DNA from: Zygnema cylindricum
Lineage: Eukaryota; Streptophyta; Zygnematophyceae; Zygnematales; Zygnemataceae
DNA: 64,000 nt
Direction: 5' to 3'
NCBI GenBank assembly: GCA_037447655.1
Contig: JBBHKE010001558.1
Location: 1-64,000 of the forward strand
Shown: positions 47,001 to 59,400 of the stretch, piece after piece
Numbering within the stretch: the stretch's first letter is position 1
How the letters are laid out: each line of letters begins with the position of its first letter
Notes under the pieces: generated by a model
The model's database searches: none
What the model was told of the DNA's origin: nothing
What the model saw: only the letters and a program-made list of their open reading frames with translations
Translations under genes and position numbers: made by a program

Positions 47001-47594
47001 GCAACAGCTGTGGGAGTCCTTAGTATAAGTCTGCAGAATCCTAAAAAGGCAGATTGAGAAGCAGCAAAAAGGGTGTTGAGATATCTTGCAGGTACTCGAA
47101 ATCTCAAGCTTGTACTCGGAGAAGAAGAGGTGAAAATACAGACATGGAGCGATGCTAGCTATTGAGACATGCCCAGCCGAAAATCTACAACCGGCTTTGT
47201 TTTGAAGATTGGAGGTGGAACTTGCTGCTGGAGTAGCAAATTATAAAAGGTTACAACTCAATCCACAATGGAGTCAGAATATATGGCAGCAGCTTCCGCC
47301 CGCAAAGAGCTCCTATGGGTCAAGTCCATTTTACAAGAACTTGGGTATATGCAAACTGGTCCTCAAGCTATCTAGTGTGACAACGCAGCCATTGCAATTG
47401 CCTCTAACCCAAACCATCATTTTAAGAGCAAACACATGGATGTTAGACTTCACTTTGTTAGAGAAAAAGTACTTCCAAAAGTCGTTAAATTGTGTTATTT
47501 ACCGGATGAGAAGATGGTGGCGGACATGTTAACAAAAGCCCTTCCTGCTCCTACGTTACAGTTTTGCAAAGATGCTATTGGACTAAGTGAGTAA
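44003..47594 (+). pseudogene. gag 3' part and pol of element A
   Basis: The order is zinc knuckle, protease (WIMDTRASAHMC, with the usual DSG/DTG glycine replaced by Arg), integrase (KRLGHMNYDSF, CDGCSLGKIHKLPF, DDYSRYTKVYF, SDNGGEYT, KQNGVSERLNR), reverse transcriptase ([37 protein letters not shown]) and RNase H (TWSDASY, STMESEYMAA, DNAAIAIASN). It ends at about 47594. Numerous stops and shifts are present. It belongs to a different copia lineage from B and C. Confidence 0.85.
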
Positions 47595-47617
47595 CAAAGT
47601 CTAAAGATTTAGGGGAG

Positions 47618-47811
47618 TGTTGTAATTTATAAATCTTTATTTCAGTAAATAGGGGTAAAATAACTTAGAATATTTTCTAAGTAGTCTACTGTAATACTTA
47701 CCTTAATTAGCGTTATAGTACCAAAAAGTACAGTAGAGTGTATAATACTTTTGCAGGGACAAGTGTCGTCAAAAGAACGTATGCAGGTTTTTGGGAGTGG
47801 AGCCGACGGTC
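47618..47811 (+). repeat. 3' LTR of element A, left fragment
   Basis: This matches the first ~200 bp of the 5' LTR and is cut by element C after GCCGACGGTC. The rest of the LTR continues at 54223-55053. Confidence 0.93.
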
Positions 47812-48808
47812 TGTTGAAATCATTAGATTTAGGGGAGGTATTTTCTAGGTCTTAATTAAAATAAGAAGGAAAAGAAAAGCAGAGGCAGCTTGCCTCCACC
47901 TTCTCTCTCTGACCCCCATACTTGTTGTAGTCACTGAAGGAGAGAGAGGGCGGTGGAGCCATGGCTACCTTAGCTCCATAGGCAGGGCTTAAGAGTGACC
48001 TAAGTCACTCTCAACCAAAAAGGTTGTGTCTGACAGGACACGAACCTCCGACCGGTAGGGCGAGGCATAGCCGTCAACCCTTACCAGTCTGTCGTAATAG
48101 TCCGTTAGGATACATAAGGTTCGATAGCTATTTAAAAAATAGATATACGACTAATCCAATTAACGGAATTACAAATAGGATACATAGAAACCAGTTGGGA
48201 AATTAAGTGCGCACGAAACAAATGTACCAGACATTTGTTTTGAACGGCTGAAAATTAAAGCCGACTTAGATCCGACAGCTCACATCATCGCCGAGATCAT
48301 GGAATGACCGCTTTGGCGGTTTGCGGATGTAACACAACCTAGCGACACGTGGCAATATGTCATTAGGAAGCCGAAATCCCGGGGAGCGTGAGAATAAGTC
48401 CGGAGGAGACAGGCGTCCACTCCATGGCCATGTCGTACACACGCCGTACAGAAAGTACATCGGCCATGGTACTTTTCTGTACTATACAGTCTTCTAATTG
48501 GTCCCGTACTTTAGTAGATAGGGGTTGTGAGAGGGTTTGGGACTTAGTGGATTGAGGAGGTATCCGCCTCTCCCCCAACAAGCTTGTATAAATATTGGCA
48601 TCTTTGCCGCTTGATAATTAATTGCCTGGTGAGGCGTTTTCAGTGATTCTTTTTGCTGTGGACTCAGGGGAGTCCAAACTGCACATTAGTGCAGTCACAT
48701 TATCTATTTATTTGCTAGGGTAGCAGTTGCTCTCGTTGAAAGTGGGTTAGTCGAAAACTACCTAGAGGCTTCCTCATTCTTGGTCCAAATGGAGGACACA
48801 GAATTGCA
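47812..48808 (+). repeat. 5' LTR of element C
   Basis: About 997 bp, clearly related to the B LTRs. It has TATA-like TTGTATAAATATTGG near 48583. An ATG at 48789 near its 3' end opens a 44-codon frame that crosses the LTR end (MEDTELQCALWLSPMK). Confidence 0.9.
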
Positions 48809-51800
48809 ATGTGCGCTATGGTTGTCTCCCATGAAGATCCGCGATGGAGCGATTTCACGAAAGTTGGAAAAGCACTCTCTCCTGAAACACATGTGTTCAA
48901 ACGCACCAGTGTCCACCATCTAGTGGTCCTTGCTGGTCGCGATGGAGGACGCCATCATTGCTTGTAAGGTGACGATCTCCTTCTCCTTTCCCTTCCCTTT
49001 TTTCAATTTTGTCTCGTCTACTTTCCCATGTAATTTGTCATAGGAAAACTTTCGGCAAACCGATGATGGGGACAGCAGCGTGTCCGAAAAAGGGAAAAGA
49101 AAGGAGACACCTCTCACTTCTATTGCCATGGCACCTGGAGCGGTGGTCGTGAAGACCGAGGAAAACGACATTCAGATGTGGGAGTACACCAACATGAATG
49201 CAAGGCACTTCATTTTGAGGCACCTCACCCAAGCGTTGGCAACTTCTCACCTTCAAATCTTCAAGGCTGAAGAGTTGTGGATGACCTTAGTGGAGATCTA
49301 TAGAGCTGGCACCATTTAGGAGCTTCAACTGGCTAAGCAAAGGCTGATCAGTTACACTTTCAAAGGAGGAAAGATGTTGGACTATTGCACCGATCTCTCT
49401 TGTCTATACATGAAGATGGAGAGTGCCGGATGGACAAGCACTATGAAGATGAAAGTTAACACTTTTATCATGAAGTTGCCGGAGGAGTATGAAAATATAG
49501 TGTACCAAGTGCAACAAATGGATGATAGTGCTTGAAAGTGGAGCACCGTGGTTCGAATGATTCTTGTACAGGAAAACACTATTGAGATCCGAAGAGGAGG
49601 AAAGAGCGTGCAAGCTCTAGCTGCTGGAACTGATTGGTGGAGGAAGGATCCGAAGAAGCCGTACCACAGCTTCAAAGGGGAAAAAGATCAATGTGGAGAA
49701 CCGAGGACTCCAAAGGGCCTTTGTCATTTCTGCAAAAAGCCGGGGCACTTGATAGCTGATTGCATCAAGCTATCGGAGTTGAGGCTCCAAGAAAATCGTG
49801 GAGGTGGTTCTTCCGGAGGGAAGAAAAAAGCACTTGTGGTCACACGAGTGAAAGGAGAGACCGAGGAGGACGAGTCCTCCGAGGAAGAGGATGGGGAGCT
49901 TCTTCTTGACGAGAATCTAGAGGAGAAGGAGATCCCTCGAAAACAGAAGTGTGCCCTTGGAGCCATTTGGGAAGCACCAGAGGAGGGATGGATCATCGAC
50001 TCATATGCATCCATGCATATGTGTCGTGACAGGCACCTCTTCACTAAGCTAAGAAAGATCCCTACTGTGGAAATAGAGTATGGGGATGGGAGAGTAGTTA
50101 CCACAGATCTAGTGGGATCGGTAGATCTGAAAGTCTTAGTGGAGGGTAAGACCTCTATTCTCACCTTCTCAGATGTGCTCTACATTCCTCATTTGAGTAA
50201 GAATCTTGTGACTACTTCTGTATTAGATGACAAGGATTTTGATACCTTCACTAGAAAGGGAGTCTTTACAGCTAAGTATGGAGATGAAGTCTACTTCACA
50301 GCTAATAAGGGTAGCCAAAGAATGTTTAGGCTTAACCTAAGTAATGAAAAGAAGATTGCTTACTATGGTGGTATTCAGAGCTTGATGATCTGGCATAAGC
50401 GTTTGGGACATGTGCATTTTGATAGACTGAGGGAAATCAAGAAGTTGGGTGTAGTAGAGGGCATTCAGTTTGGGGATAATGAGATGATGGATGACTGTAT
50501 TGGCTGTGCGCAAGGTAAGGCTCACAGACTTCCCTTTCCCAAAACTGCCACATATAGAGGTGAGAAAATACTAGATGTGGTCCACACAGATATCTGGGGA
50601 CCAGCAAGGGTGCCTTCGGTTGGGGGAAAGAGGTATATGTTGACAATTACCGATGATTGGTCCAGATATTCCCGAGTCTACTTCTTGAAAACAAAAGTCT
50701 GAAACACCAAAATACTTTAAAGAATACAAAGCCTGGAGTGAGAAGTTGCACGGAACCCCCATTAAGAGAATAAGGAGTGATAATGGGGGAGAGTACACCT
50801 CTAACCAGTTTGAGGATTATTTGAGAGATGAGGGAGTTCAGCATCAGAAAATTGTACCGAATAATCCAGAACAAAATGGGGTAGGAGAGAGGTTAAACCG
50901 GACTTCGGGAGATAGTGTGTGCTGCATGTTGGCAGATAAGAAAATAGGAAGAAGATTTTGGGCAGAGGCCATGAACTGTGCTAACTACATTAAGAATAGA
51001 GTCCTCACCACAGTTGTTAAAGGAATGACCCCTTATGAGAGATGGGTTGGAAAGAAACCGAATGTTTCTCAGTTGAAAGTATTCGGTAGTTAAGTTTACA
51101 GTCTTGACACACATAAGAAAAACTGGAAACTAGATGCTAAAGGGAAACCGGGATAATTTGTGGGATATGATGAGGATGTCAAAGGATATAGAGTCTATGA
51201 CTTAGCTAAACAAGATATCATTCTGGTAAAGCATCTAGTTGTCATGGATGAATGGAAGTCTTTTGATCCATTCAAATACACTAAAAAAATCAGAATCAGC
51301 TTTGAGTCCGAGAGTGAGGAGGACTTAGATCTTCCCAAAAGGGACACTAGGGAAAACATGATTGCAGATCCAGGGGAGATAAAAGATGGGGGGGATATAC
51401 CAGAATCTCCTCATATTCCTACACCCTTTGAGGAGAGAGAGGAAGAGGAGTCAGAACCGGTTCCCATGGATAGGGGAGCTGATGAGACAGTTCGGAGGAA
51501 TCCAAGACTTCCCTCCATTCCAGCTTTGGACTTTGAGGGAGGACGGAGGAGCAGCAAAAGGCTTCAAGGAAAACAAGCTGCTTGCAAGGTAACAAAGCTT
51601 TCCCATCCATATGAGCCTCAGTCATGCTCGGAGGCAATAGACAGTCCGCAGAAAGAAAGGTGGGTCAGAGCCATAAATGATGAGATGACTTCAATCATGG
51701 AGGCAAATGCTTGGGAGCTGGTGGACTGTCCACCAGATAGAAAAACCATTGGGTGTAAATGGGTATTTAAACTAAAACTGAATCCAGATAACACCATTGA

Positions 51801-53175
51801 GAGATTTAAGGCTCGGCTGAAGGCAAAATGGTTCACTCAAAAAGAAGGGATAGATTATGATGAGACCTTTGCTCCGGTAGTTCGATTCCCATGTGTAAGG
51901 ATTCTCCTTAGTCTACCAGCAGCGGAAGACATGGAAATTCACCAGATGGATATCAAAACTGCCTTCCTCAACGGTGAACTAGAGGAAGAAATCTTCATGC
52001 GGCAACCAGAAGGTTTTGTAGAGGAAGGAGAGGAAAGGAAAGTCTGCAAACTTATGAAGTCCTTATATGGACTAAAGCAGGCCCCCAAACAATGGAATAA
52101 GAAACTATATGAGTTTCTTACCAGTCTGGGGTATATTCGGATCAGTTCTGACCATTCTATTTATATGTTTGAGGATGAGAATGGTGTGATTTTTATTGCA
52201 ATTTATGTAGATGATTTGTTGGTATTGAGTAAGTCTATGGAGAAGATAAATAGGTTAAAGAAAGATCTGGGAAGTAGATTTGACATGAACGATTTATGAG
52301 AGGCTAAATATATTCTAGGAATTCAAATGGAAAGAAATAGGGAGAAGAGAATTATCAGACTTACACAGAAAGAGGCTATAGGAAATATGCTGGAGAAATT
52401 CCAGATGGAGAATGGAAACAATTGTACCACTCCCATGGACTTGAAGAAAGTAAGTGATGGAAGTGTAGAAGGAGGAGTGATAATGTTAGATGATCAGATG
52501 AGTCCAGAAGAGAGGCAGTTTATGAAGTCTATTCCTTACAAACACGTTGTAGGAAGTTTGATTTACTTTATCAATTGTACTAGGCCTGACATACCTGCAG
52601 CAGTTGGAGTCCTCAGTAGGAGTCTTAATGACCCTAGAATGAGAGACTGGGAGGCAGCCAAGAGATTAACGAGATACATGGTGGGAACTAGGAATCTATG
52701 GTTGCATTTGGGAGGGGAGCACACTGACATCACTACTTCGAGTGATGCTAGTTATGGTGATGTACCTATGAAAAGATGCACTTCTGGGTATGTATTGTAT
52801 GTGGGGGAAGGTGCTTGTTGTTGGACCAGCAAGCAACAAAAGGTTGTTGCTCAGTCCACTATGGAGGCTGAATACATGGCCTCTTGTTCTGCTGTGAAAG
52901 AGCTGATGTGGGTGAAATCCTTGTTGCAAGAATTGGGGTACATGAAGAAGGGAGTACATGAAGTGTTTTGTGACAATCAGGCTGCAATTGCAACCAATCC
53001 AAAACACCATTTCAAAGCTAAACATATGGATATAAGATTAAGCTTTGTGAGGGAAAAAGTGGAAAATAAAATTGTGAATTTGGTGTATAGGAGTGATGGT
53101 GAAATGGTGGCTGATAGGATGACAAAGCCTGTGTCGTCTCCCAAGTTGAAGTATTGTAGAGAAAAATGTGGATAA
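48809..53175 (+). pseudogene. Nearly intact gag-pol of element C
   Basis: Gag reads from about 49080 (KTEENDIQMWEYTNMNAR, zinc knuckle CHFCKKPGHLIADC). The protease has WIIDSYASMHMC, with Tyr in place of the usual Gly. Integrase shows KRLGHVHFDRL, CIGCAQGKAHRLPF, VVHTDIWGP, SDNGGEYTS and PEQNGVGERLNR. Reverse transcriptase has CKWVFKLKLNPDN, MDIKTAFLNGELEEEIF and YVDDLLVL; RNase H has SDASYGDVP and STMEAEYMASC. By comparison with B the inactivating changes are one extra base near 50694 and stop codons at about 49317, 49533, 51091, 51154 and 52297. Confidence 0.9.
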
Positions 53176-53212
53176 AAAGAGAAATTAAAATAAGACTAGA
53201 AAATAAAGGGAG

Positions 53213-54217
53213 TGTTGAAATCACTAGATTTAGGGGAGGTATTTTCTAGGTCTTAATTAAAATAAGAAGGAAAATAAAAGCAGAGGCAGCTTGCCTCCAC
53301 CTTCTCTCTCTTACCCCCATACTTGTTGTAGTCACTGAAGGAGAGAGAGGGCGGTGGAGCCATGACTGCCTTAGCTCCATAGGCAAGGCTTAAGAGTGAC
53401 CTAAGTCACTCTCAACCAAAAAGGTTGAGTCCGGCAGGACTCGAACCTCCGACCGGTAGGGCGAGGCATAGCCGTCAACCCTTACCAGTCTGTCGTAGTA
53501 GTCCGTTAAGATACATAAGGTTCGATAGCTATTTAAACAATGGATAGACAACTAATCCGATTAACGAAATTACAAATAGGATAAATAGAAACTAGTTGGG
53601 AAATTAAGTGCGCATGAAACAAATGTACCGGACATATATTTTGAACGGCTGGAATTAAAGCGACTTAGATTCGACGGCTCACATCATCGCCGAGATCCTG
53701 GAATGGCCGCTTTGGCGGTTTACGGATGTAATATAACCTGGCGACACGTGGCAATATGTCAATGGGAAGCCGGAATCTCGGGAGCGTTAGGACAAGTCCG
53801 GAGATAGGAGATAGGAGATAGGCGTCCACTCTATGGCCTTGTCGTACACAGGCCGTACAGAAAGTACATCGGCCATGGTACTTTTCTGTACTATACAGTC
53901 TTCTGATTGGTCCTGTACTTCAGTAGATAGGGGTTGTGAGAGGGTTTGGGACTTAGTGGATTGAGGAGGTAGCCGCCTCTCTCCCAACAAGCTTGTATAA
54001 ATATTGGCATCTTTGCCGCTTGATAATTAATCGTCTGGTAAGGCGTTTTCAGTGATTCTTTTTGCTGTAGACTCAAAAGAGTCTAGACTACACAGGGGTG
54101 CAGTTAGGTTATCTATTTATCTGCAAGGGTAGCAGTTGCTCTCGTTGAAAGTCGGTTAGTCAAAAACTACCTAGAGGCTTGCTCATTCTTGGTCCAAATG
54201 GAGGACACACAATTTCA
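53213..54217 (+). repeat. 3' LTR of element C
   Basis: About 1005 bp, matching the 5' LTR of C. A short GGAGATA triplication near 53801-53821 is private to this copy. Confidence 0.9.
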
Positions 54218-54222
54218 CAGTC

Positions 54223-55053
54223 AACTATACGTGTCACGCAGTTGACAATTCGATTCACAAGATCGGAAGAACCGGATCTCAACCGGGTATTCCGGAAATA
54301 TTTGGTACAGTTCGACGGTACCATCATCGATTAAATTTGTTCCAACGGACGCGATTCACCTGGGACCACAAGCGTGATTCACGAGGGACCACAAGCGTGA
54401 TTCGCGTGGGACCATAAGTGAGAAAGCACTCAAGTGCTTCGTACTACACGACCACATTCGGATGGACTTTAGCGATTTCCGCTGACTACAAATTTGCAAC
54501 GTTTTGTTTACGGCTGGAACGTTTTGTGTACGGTTCAACATCTGGAAATATCTGAATAACATTGTTTTGTAGTTTAGTGGAATAAAAATAGTGTTCCATT
54601 AATCAGGTTTTTAAAGTAATGATTAGGGTTTTGAGGTACGATGACGTACTGGTAGGAGGCTTTGTCATTATTCAAGATAATAACCGTAGTAACGGTTAAC
54701 CAAATGAGTGTAGATCACTAGATACACACTGTGAATATATAACTTAGGACTTAGCCAATTTTGTAGCCTCCAGTTGTGGGAATATGATTTTATAAAAAGG
54801 CAGTTTTTGGGAAACTTCCAGACATCATATCTTATGGTTTAATGAGTCATTTGGGCTGCAATTTTTTGAATTGTTAGTTTACTATATTTTGTATCACTAT
54901 GGCAAATTTTAGGCATATTGTCCTTGTGAGTCATATTTTGTGTCAGATCAAATTTGGTTGTTGAGTAGGTACTTTGATAGTTTCTGCTGTTTTCATGTGT
55001 ACTTCGACTACTGCTGCTGGTCCTCCTCCTGCAACGGTGGTTGTAGAACAACT
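54223..55053 (+). repeat. 3' LTR of element A, right fragment
   Basis: This continues the LTR interrupted at 47811, includes the three GGGACCACAAGCGTGATTC units and ends in GTAGAACAACT. The ATG and 19 in-frame gag codons found in the 5' LTR are present here too (54995-55053), without indels. Confidence 0.93.
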
Positions 55054-56116
55054 CCACTGACTCTCTGGTGTCGACTTCGTTATCTGAAAAAAATGAAACA
55101 CAAACTGAAAAAATACTATATAAACGCACAAATAGAGACAAAACATCCTACTATTTTATGTCTTTAAAAGGGACAAAACATTATTTGTATGCAAATTTTT
55201 GTTAGATGTCATTTTTTTTTAATAAAATGTTGTAGCCACTGGGAAACCATTCAAAAGGGGAAATGCAATCATATCGCAAGTTCATAAGGGTTTAGGTGGT
55301 AGTCTATGAATTTGTTTTTTCTTTTATTTTTTATTGTTTTTTTTTTGTTGTCCCTTGAATTTTTGTCGGCACGCGTTACATTTGATGATATAGTTTTCCA
55401 CGATAGTCCAAGTAGTACAAATGGTAAGAAAATGGAATGCTTTGTTTGCATGTACGAATTTGTACAATTTTACGTACTTTATTAAGTAGATTGTTGAATG
55501 GTAGGGATATCTATATTTGAAACATTTCGTCATTATAGCAAATTCACCTTGTTGTTATAGTTTAATCCTTCTCAAATTCTTTTAGAGTTAATGTTGTTAT
55601 CCTATTAATGTTGCGATTCCAGTTTTGTGTAACATTTGGTGTCGCCAACTTCATAAGATACAATCATTTTAATACGGTAATTAAAAAAAACAGATCTTGG
55701 TATTGCTCACATTTTTTCTGGCTCACTGCCACACATGCCAACTCATCTTCAAACTTAAACCCAGTTCACCTTTCATTTTAAGGGAAAGTGACACCTGCGC
55801 ATGGAATGAAACACGCCAGTTGAAAAGGCTCAAAAAAAATATATATATATATATATATACAAATTGTTTGCTATCTTTGCGGGTAATTTGAGAACAGATA
55901 GAGAGAAACGACAAAAATACAGAATTGGGTAACCATGGCAGAAAGTTCCAAAATTAGTGACGTCATATTGCCACAAAAACCTAAACAATCTACAACGTCA
56001 CAAAAAAATAATAGGCGTCTACAATATTAAATCGTCATTTACATTAGTATCTGCCTGCAAATACCAATGCTTGAAGTGACGACTTTTGTTTTTTGACATT
56101 GGAACACCCGGAAAAC

Positions 56117-56335
56117 TACACCATGTATCGCTATAAGTTTTTTTTTTTTTGTTGTTTTGTTAAAATATATTTTATCCGTACACATTTTCCGATATTCATT
56201 TGAGACCATCAATCGGAGGCTGAGAATATTGCCTCGCAATCGCAACCGTCGGATCTTTAATCCGACGCGTATGTACGGATAAAATATGTTTTTAGTGGCA
56301 AAAAAACATTAACACTAATAGCGATACACGGTGTA
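56117..56335. mobile_element. MITE, family I copy c
   Basis: About 219 bp bounded by TA. The left end TACACCATGTATCGCTATAA and right end TAATAGCGATACACGGTGTA are inverted repeats. The inner arms include AAAATATATTTTATCCGTAC and its complement. Confidence 0.8.
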
Positions 56336-56348
56336 TTGTACTATATAG

Positions 56349-56543
56349 TACACATAGTTATTACAGTTAATAACACTAATTCGGTCACGCCTTTTGTAGC
56401 CGAAGATTATAAACTAATGTTGGAAATTCTATTTAAGGGATTGGAGAACAGTTTCCCACGTCCTATTGCTCTAAATTAGTATCATGTTTTAATTTCGCGT
56501 TAATACTAATAAATGATCAACGCTAATATCGATGGCCGGTGTA
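56349..56543. mobile_element. MITE, family II copy e, adjacent to a family I copy
   Basis: About 195 bp from TACACATAGTTATTACAGTT to GATGGCCGGTGTA. The ends are diverged inverted repeats. It starts 14 bp after the family I element, so the two families sit side by side. Confidence 0.55.
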
Positions 56544-58402
56544 GTACGCAAAAACTTCACTAAAAAACAAAGTCTCATCGCTAAAGTTGAAACGTACACC
56601 GTGAATTGCTAAATGCTTCCATGAGGAAATTTTGTAATCGTACGGCAAACATTACAGGATGCTACATTTTGAACGATGTTCTATTGCGCAGAGTTTGTAA
56701 TCCACGTGCTCAAAATTGAATGGTAACCGCGTATGATAAGATCGTACATTGAAAATCGTCAAATATTTTTCTCACCGACCAACTTCAACTTAAATCTTCA
56801 TTTGCGTACCATGTACGTGTGGACCAGGTCATCGTACGACATAATTTTTGTACTCTTTGCATATGCCTTGTCAGATACCAACTCAATTTTTTAAGGGTTT
56901 TTGGACTTCATGTTTTTTCGCGTGACGATTGAGCGCTTCCACAAATAGTGTGACGAATAGGTGATGACAAAAATGGCGTGACGAAAGCTCGTTACAAGAT
57001 TACTTTTGTGATTTCGGTTAGGATCTTTGAATGGATGTATCATGTGCGATTTTTTTTTTCTCGTTGGTTGCTGTCTTGACACGTATGTTCATTATCCAAC
57101 GTGTCGCGGCTCAATATTTTCTGTAAATGGTGATGAATGGTGATGTACCTCTTACATAAACCTTCGAAGCGAATGCTTCGCGAAAATAAATCCAACAGTC
57201 ATTGTTACTTCCCAAAAATTTGGAGAATATTGGCAAGATTCTCTGTAATGTTGTTCGCCCATAAAAACAAAATAAGCGGCACGGCCTGGTACGGATAAAG
57301 GCGGATTTCTGTAAACTACCCCACTTTTCGTCTGATGGAACGCCACCCTAAATCAACGCCCCTAAATTACGACCATTGGACCTAAGATAAAATTCACACT
57401 ACTTTCTTTTTCCTTTACGCTAATGTAGGTACAATTTTGCAAGTACTGTAGTACAAGAGGTACATAAATAGTGTGGTGTACGAAATGCGTCAGTCTGTAC
57501 TAAGCCTGTTCTTATTTTCGTACAAAAGTACAAAAAAAAATTAGACAACGGCACCCATATTTGAATCCTAGTAAGAGCGTTGTTCCATTACGCGGTCGCA
57601 GTAAACGTTAAAAATTCGTTTACTGAAGCAAACGTTCCATTCTGTCGTCTCAGTAACTGACATTTCATTTGCGTGGCACACTATGATTGGTCCACGTAAT
57701 ATATGAATAGGATTCTGATAATCTTCAAAGAATCTCTGAGAGCAAATTGTGACCACATATTTTTACCAGCGAAGGTAAAAAGTGACTCGTACGACGCATT
57801 GAATAAAATATGTACGGGCGGACGAAATTTAAGATTTGTTTAAGCGTACGAAAATGTCAAAATGGTTAGTGGATGGCAACAAAAGCGTGAAACATTATCC
57901 TCCGTCAAATATTTTCTTGCTGCTTCCAGTGGCCTCGCATCCTCCCTGGCGGAAGGCACGTCTTATGCGACGTGTACTCACTTGGTCGTGCGGTCGTCAT
58001 GGATATTTATTCACTTTTCCACGAGGCACGATGCTATTCGTTCAGGCGCTTAGAATTGACCTACTCCGGGTCAATCGTTGCGAACTGAAAGTGTCAGACG
58101 ATGGCGTATCCGATTATGCATCCGACGGTCCACGTTTACGCCCATAAACGTGGAGAATCAAATCCCTCATTCAGTAGGCTTGTTTTTCTTACATTGTTTT
58201 TTGGTACGGCACTGTACGAAACAGTACGACTTTTAGTAAACAACGGCATTTTTCCCCTAATGGAACCTCACCCTAATAAAGACGGGCGGAAATTGCGCGA
58301 AACGTGTTCTCACGTGTTAACGTTGAGAATGTGAACACTATAGCGACTACACAATAGGAATATGCACTCAAATTAGGGTTAGATGTGTAAATTAATCTAT
58401 TG

Positions 58403-58600
58403 TACATCGTGTATCGCTGTTAGTTTTTTTTGCTCTTAAAACATATTTCTCCGTACAGGCTTGTCGTATTGCTGCGATTGAATGACAAGATTCCCACCAT
58501 CCGACTGGTGGTCTCAAATTGAAAATCGGACAAGTGTGTACGGATTAAAAATGTTTAAGTGGAGAAAATTCTAGTAACACTAATAGCGATTCACGGTGTA
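58403..58600. mobile_element. MITE, family I copy d
   Basis: About 198 bp bounded by TA. The left end TACATCGTGTATCGCTGTTA and right end TAATAGCGATTCACGGTGTA are inverted repeats, with TTAAAACATATTTCTCCGTA in the left arm. Confidence 0.75.
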
Positions 58601-59218
58601 GCGTTCATGTTTGTTAAAGTTAGGCCCTTGAACCCAGAATAGAGTTTACAACGCTACTTCTTTTTTTACACTAATAATTTATCTACACTAAATATATATT
58701 CACGGCGTAATTTTGTCTTTTACGATTCTGGTATTTAGCGGTTAGAACCGACACTGACACTATGGTCGGCACCGTTGTCACGTGGCCCTGGGCGGCAAAA
58801 AACACGCAAATCACACGTGGCAGATTTTGGACGTAGCGGCCAGACTACAACCTGTGTGCGCTTATGTTTTGTTTTTACTTTTTAGGGCAACGCCCTGCCT
58901 CCAATAAAAACTCGCAAAGCCAAAAGTTTTTTGTCGTTTACTTAAATAGTATAGTCTCCAGCTATAATGAGCCGTACATAGCGCTTAAAACCTAATGTGC
59001 TGCACCGGTTTGTGTCCGTTTTACTTGAAGTACAGTACACCGCGAATCGTAATTAGAGTAATGAAAAAATTAGAGTACAAAAACTACAAAAAAAAAATAG
59101 AGTACAAAAACTAAAAAAAAAAATAGAGTAACGAACGCTAATTTATGTGATAGAGCTGTTTCAACCATAGTTCAAAAGTAGGCGTTTTTTGGTAGGCCTT
59201 TTGTAGGCCGCCTTTAGC

Positions 59219-59400
59219 GTAAGTTGTGTTCCGGGCTTTCCATGTGATCTTCTTAGATCGCTACATTCATCAGCGACCGTCCGATCGTCCAAATCTGACG
59301 ATAGTCCCATCGTAAGTTGTGTTATGGGCTTTTCATGTGATCTTCTTAGATCGTTACTTTCATCAACGACCGTCAGATCATCCAAATCTGACGGTTTAAA
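59219..59400. repeat. 93-bp tandem duplication
   Basis: GTAAGTTGTGTT at 59219 and 59312 begins two diverged copies that also share ATGTGATCTTCTTAGATCG and GTCCAAATCTGACG-type words. No function is seen. Confidence 0.7.

Larger units (their letters stand above)
47812..54217 (+). mobile_element. Ty1/copia retrotransposon C, nested in the 3' LTR of A
   Basis: About 6.4 kb from TGTTGAAATC to AATTTCA. LTRs are 47812-48808 and 53213-54217. The target duplication is CGGTC (47807-47811) and CAGTC (54218-54222), one mismatch. The purine tract AAATAAAGGGAG precedes the 3' LTR. It is the best preserved of the three elements and is a sister of B. Confidence 0.95.
36070..55058 (+). mobile_element. Ty1/copia retrotransposon A, host of two nested insertions
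   Basis: Element A runs from TGTTGTAAT at 36075 to ACAACT at 55053 and is flanked by a perfect 5-bp target duplication CCACT at 36070-36074 and 55054-55058. Without its two insertions it is about 6.2 kb. The order gag, protease, integrase, reverse transcriptase, RNase H is that of Ty1/copia. A purine tract TTAGGGGAG precedes the 3' LTR. Element B lies in gag and element C in the 3' LTR. Many stop codons make it non-autonomous. Confidence 0.95.

Noticed and set aside
57836-58334. Two overlapping plus-strand frames as a possible small gene
   Set aside because: No family motif, no leader or splice context, and the DNA resembles the surrounding GTACGG-rich intergenic sequence.
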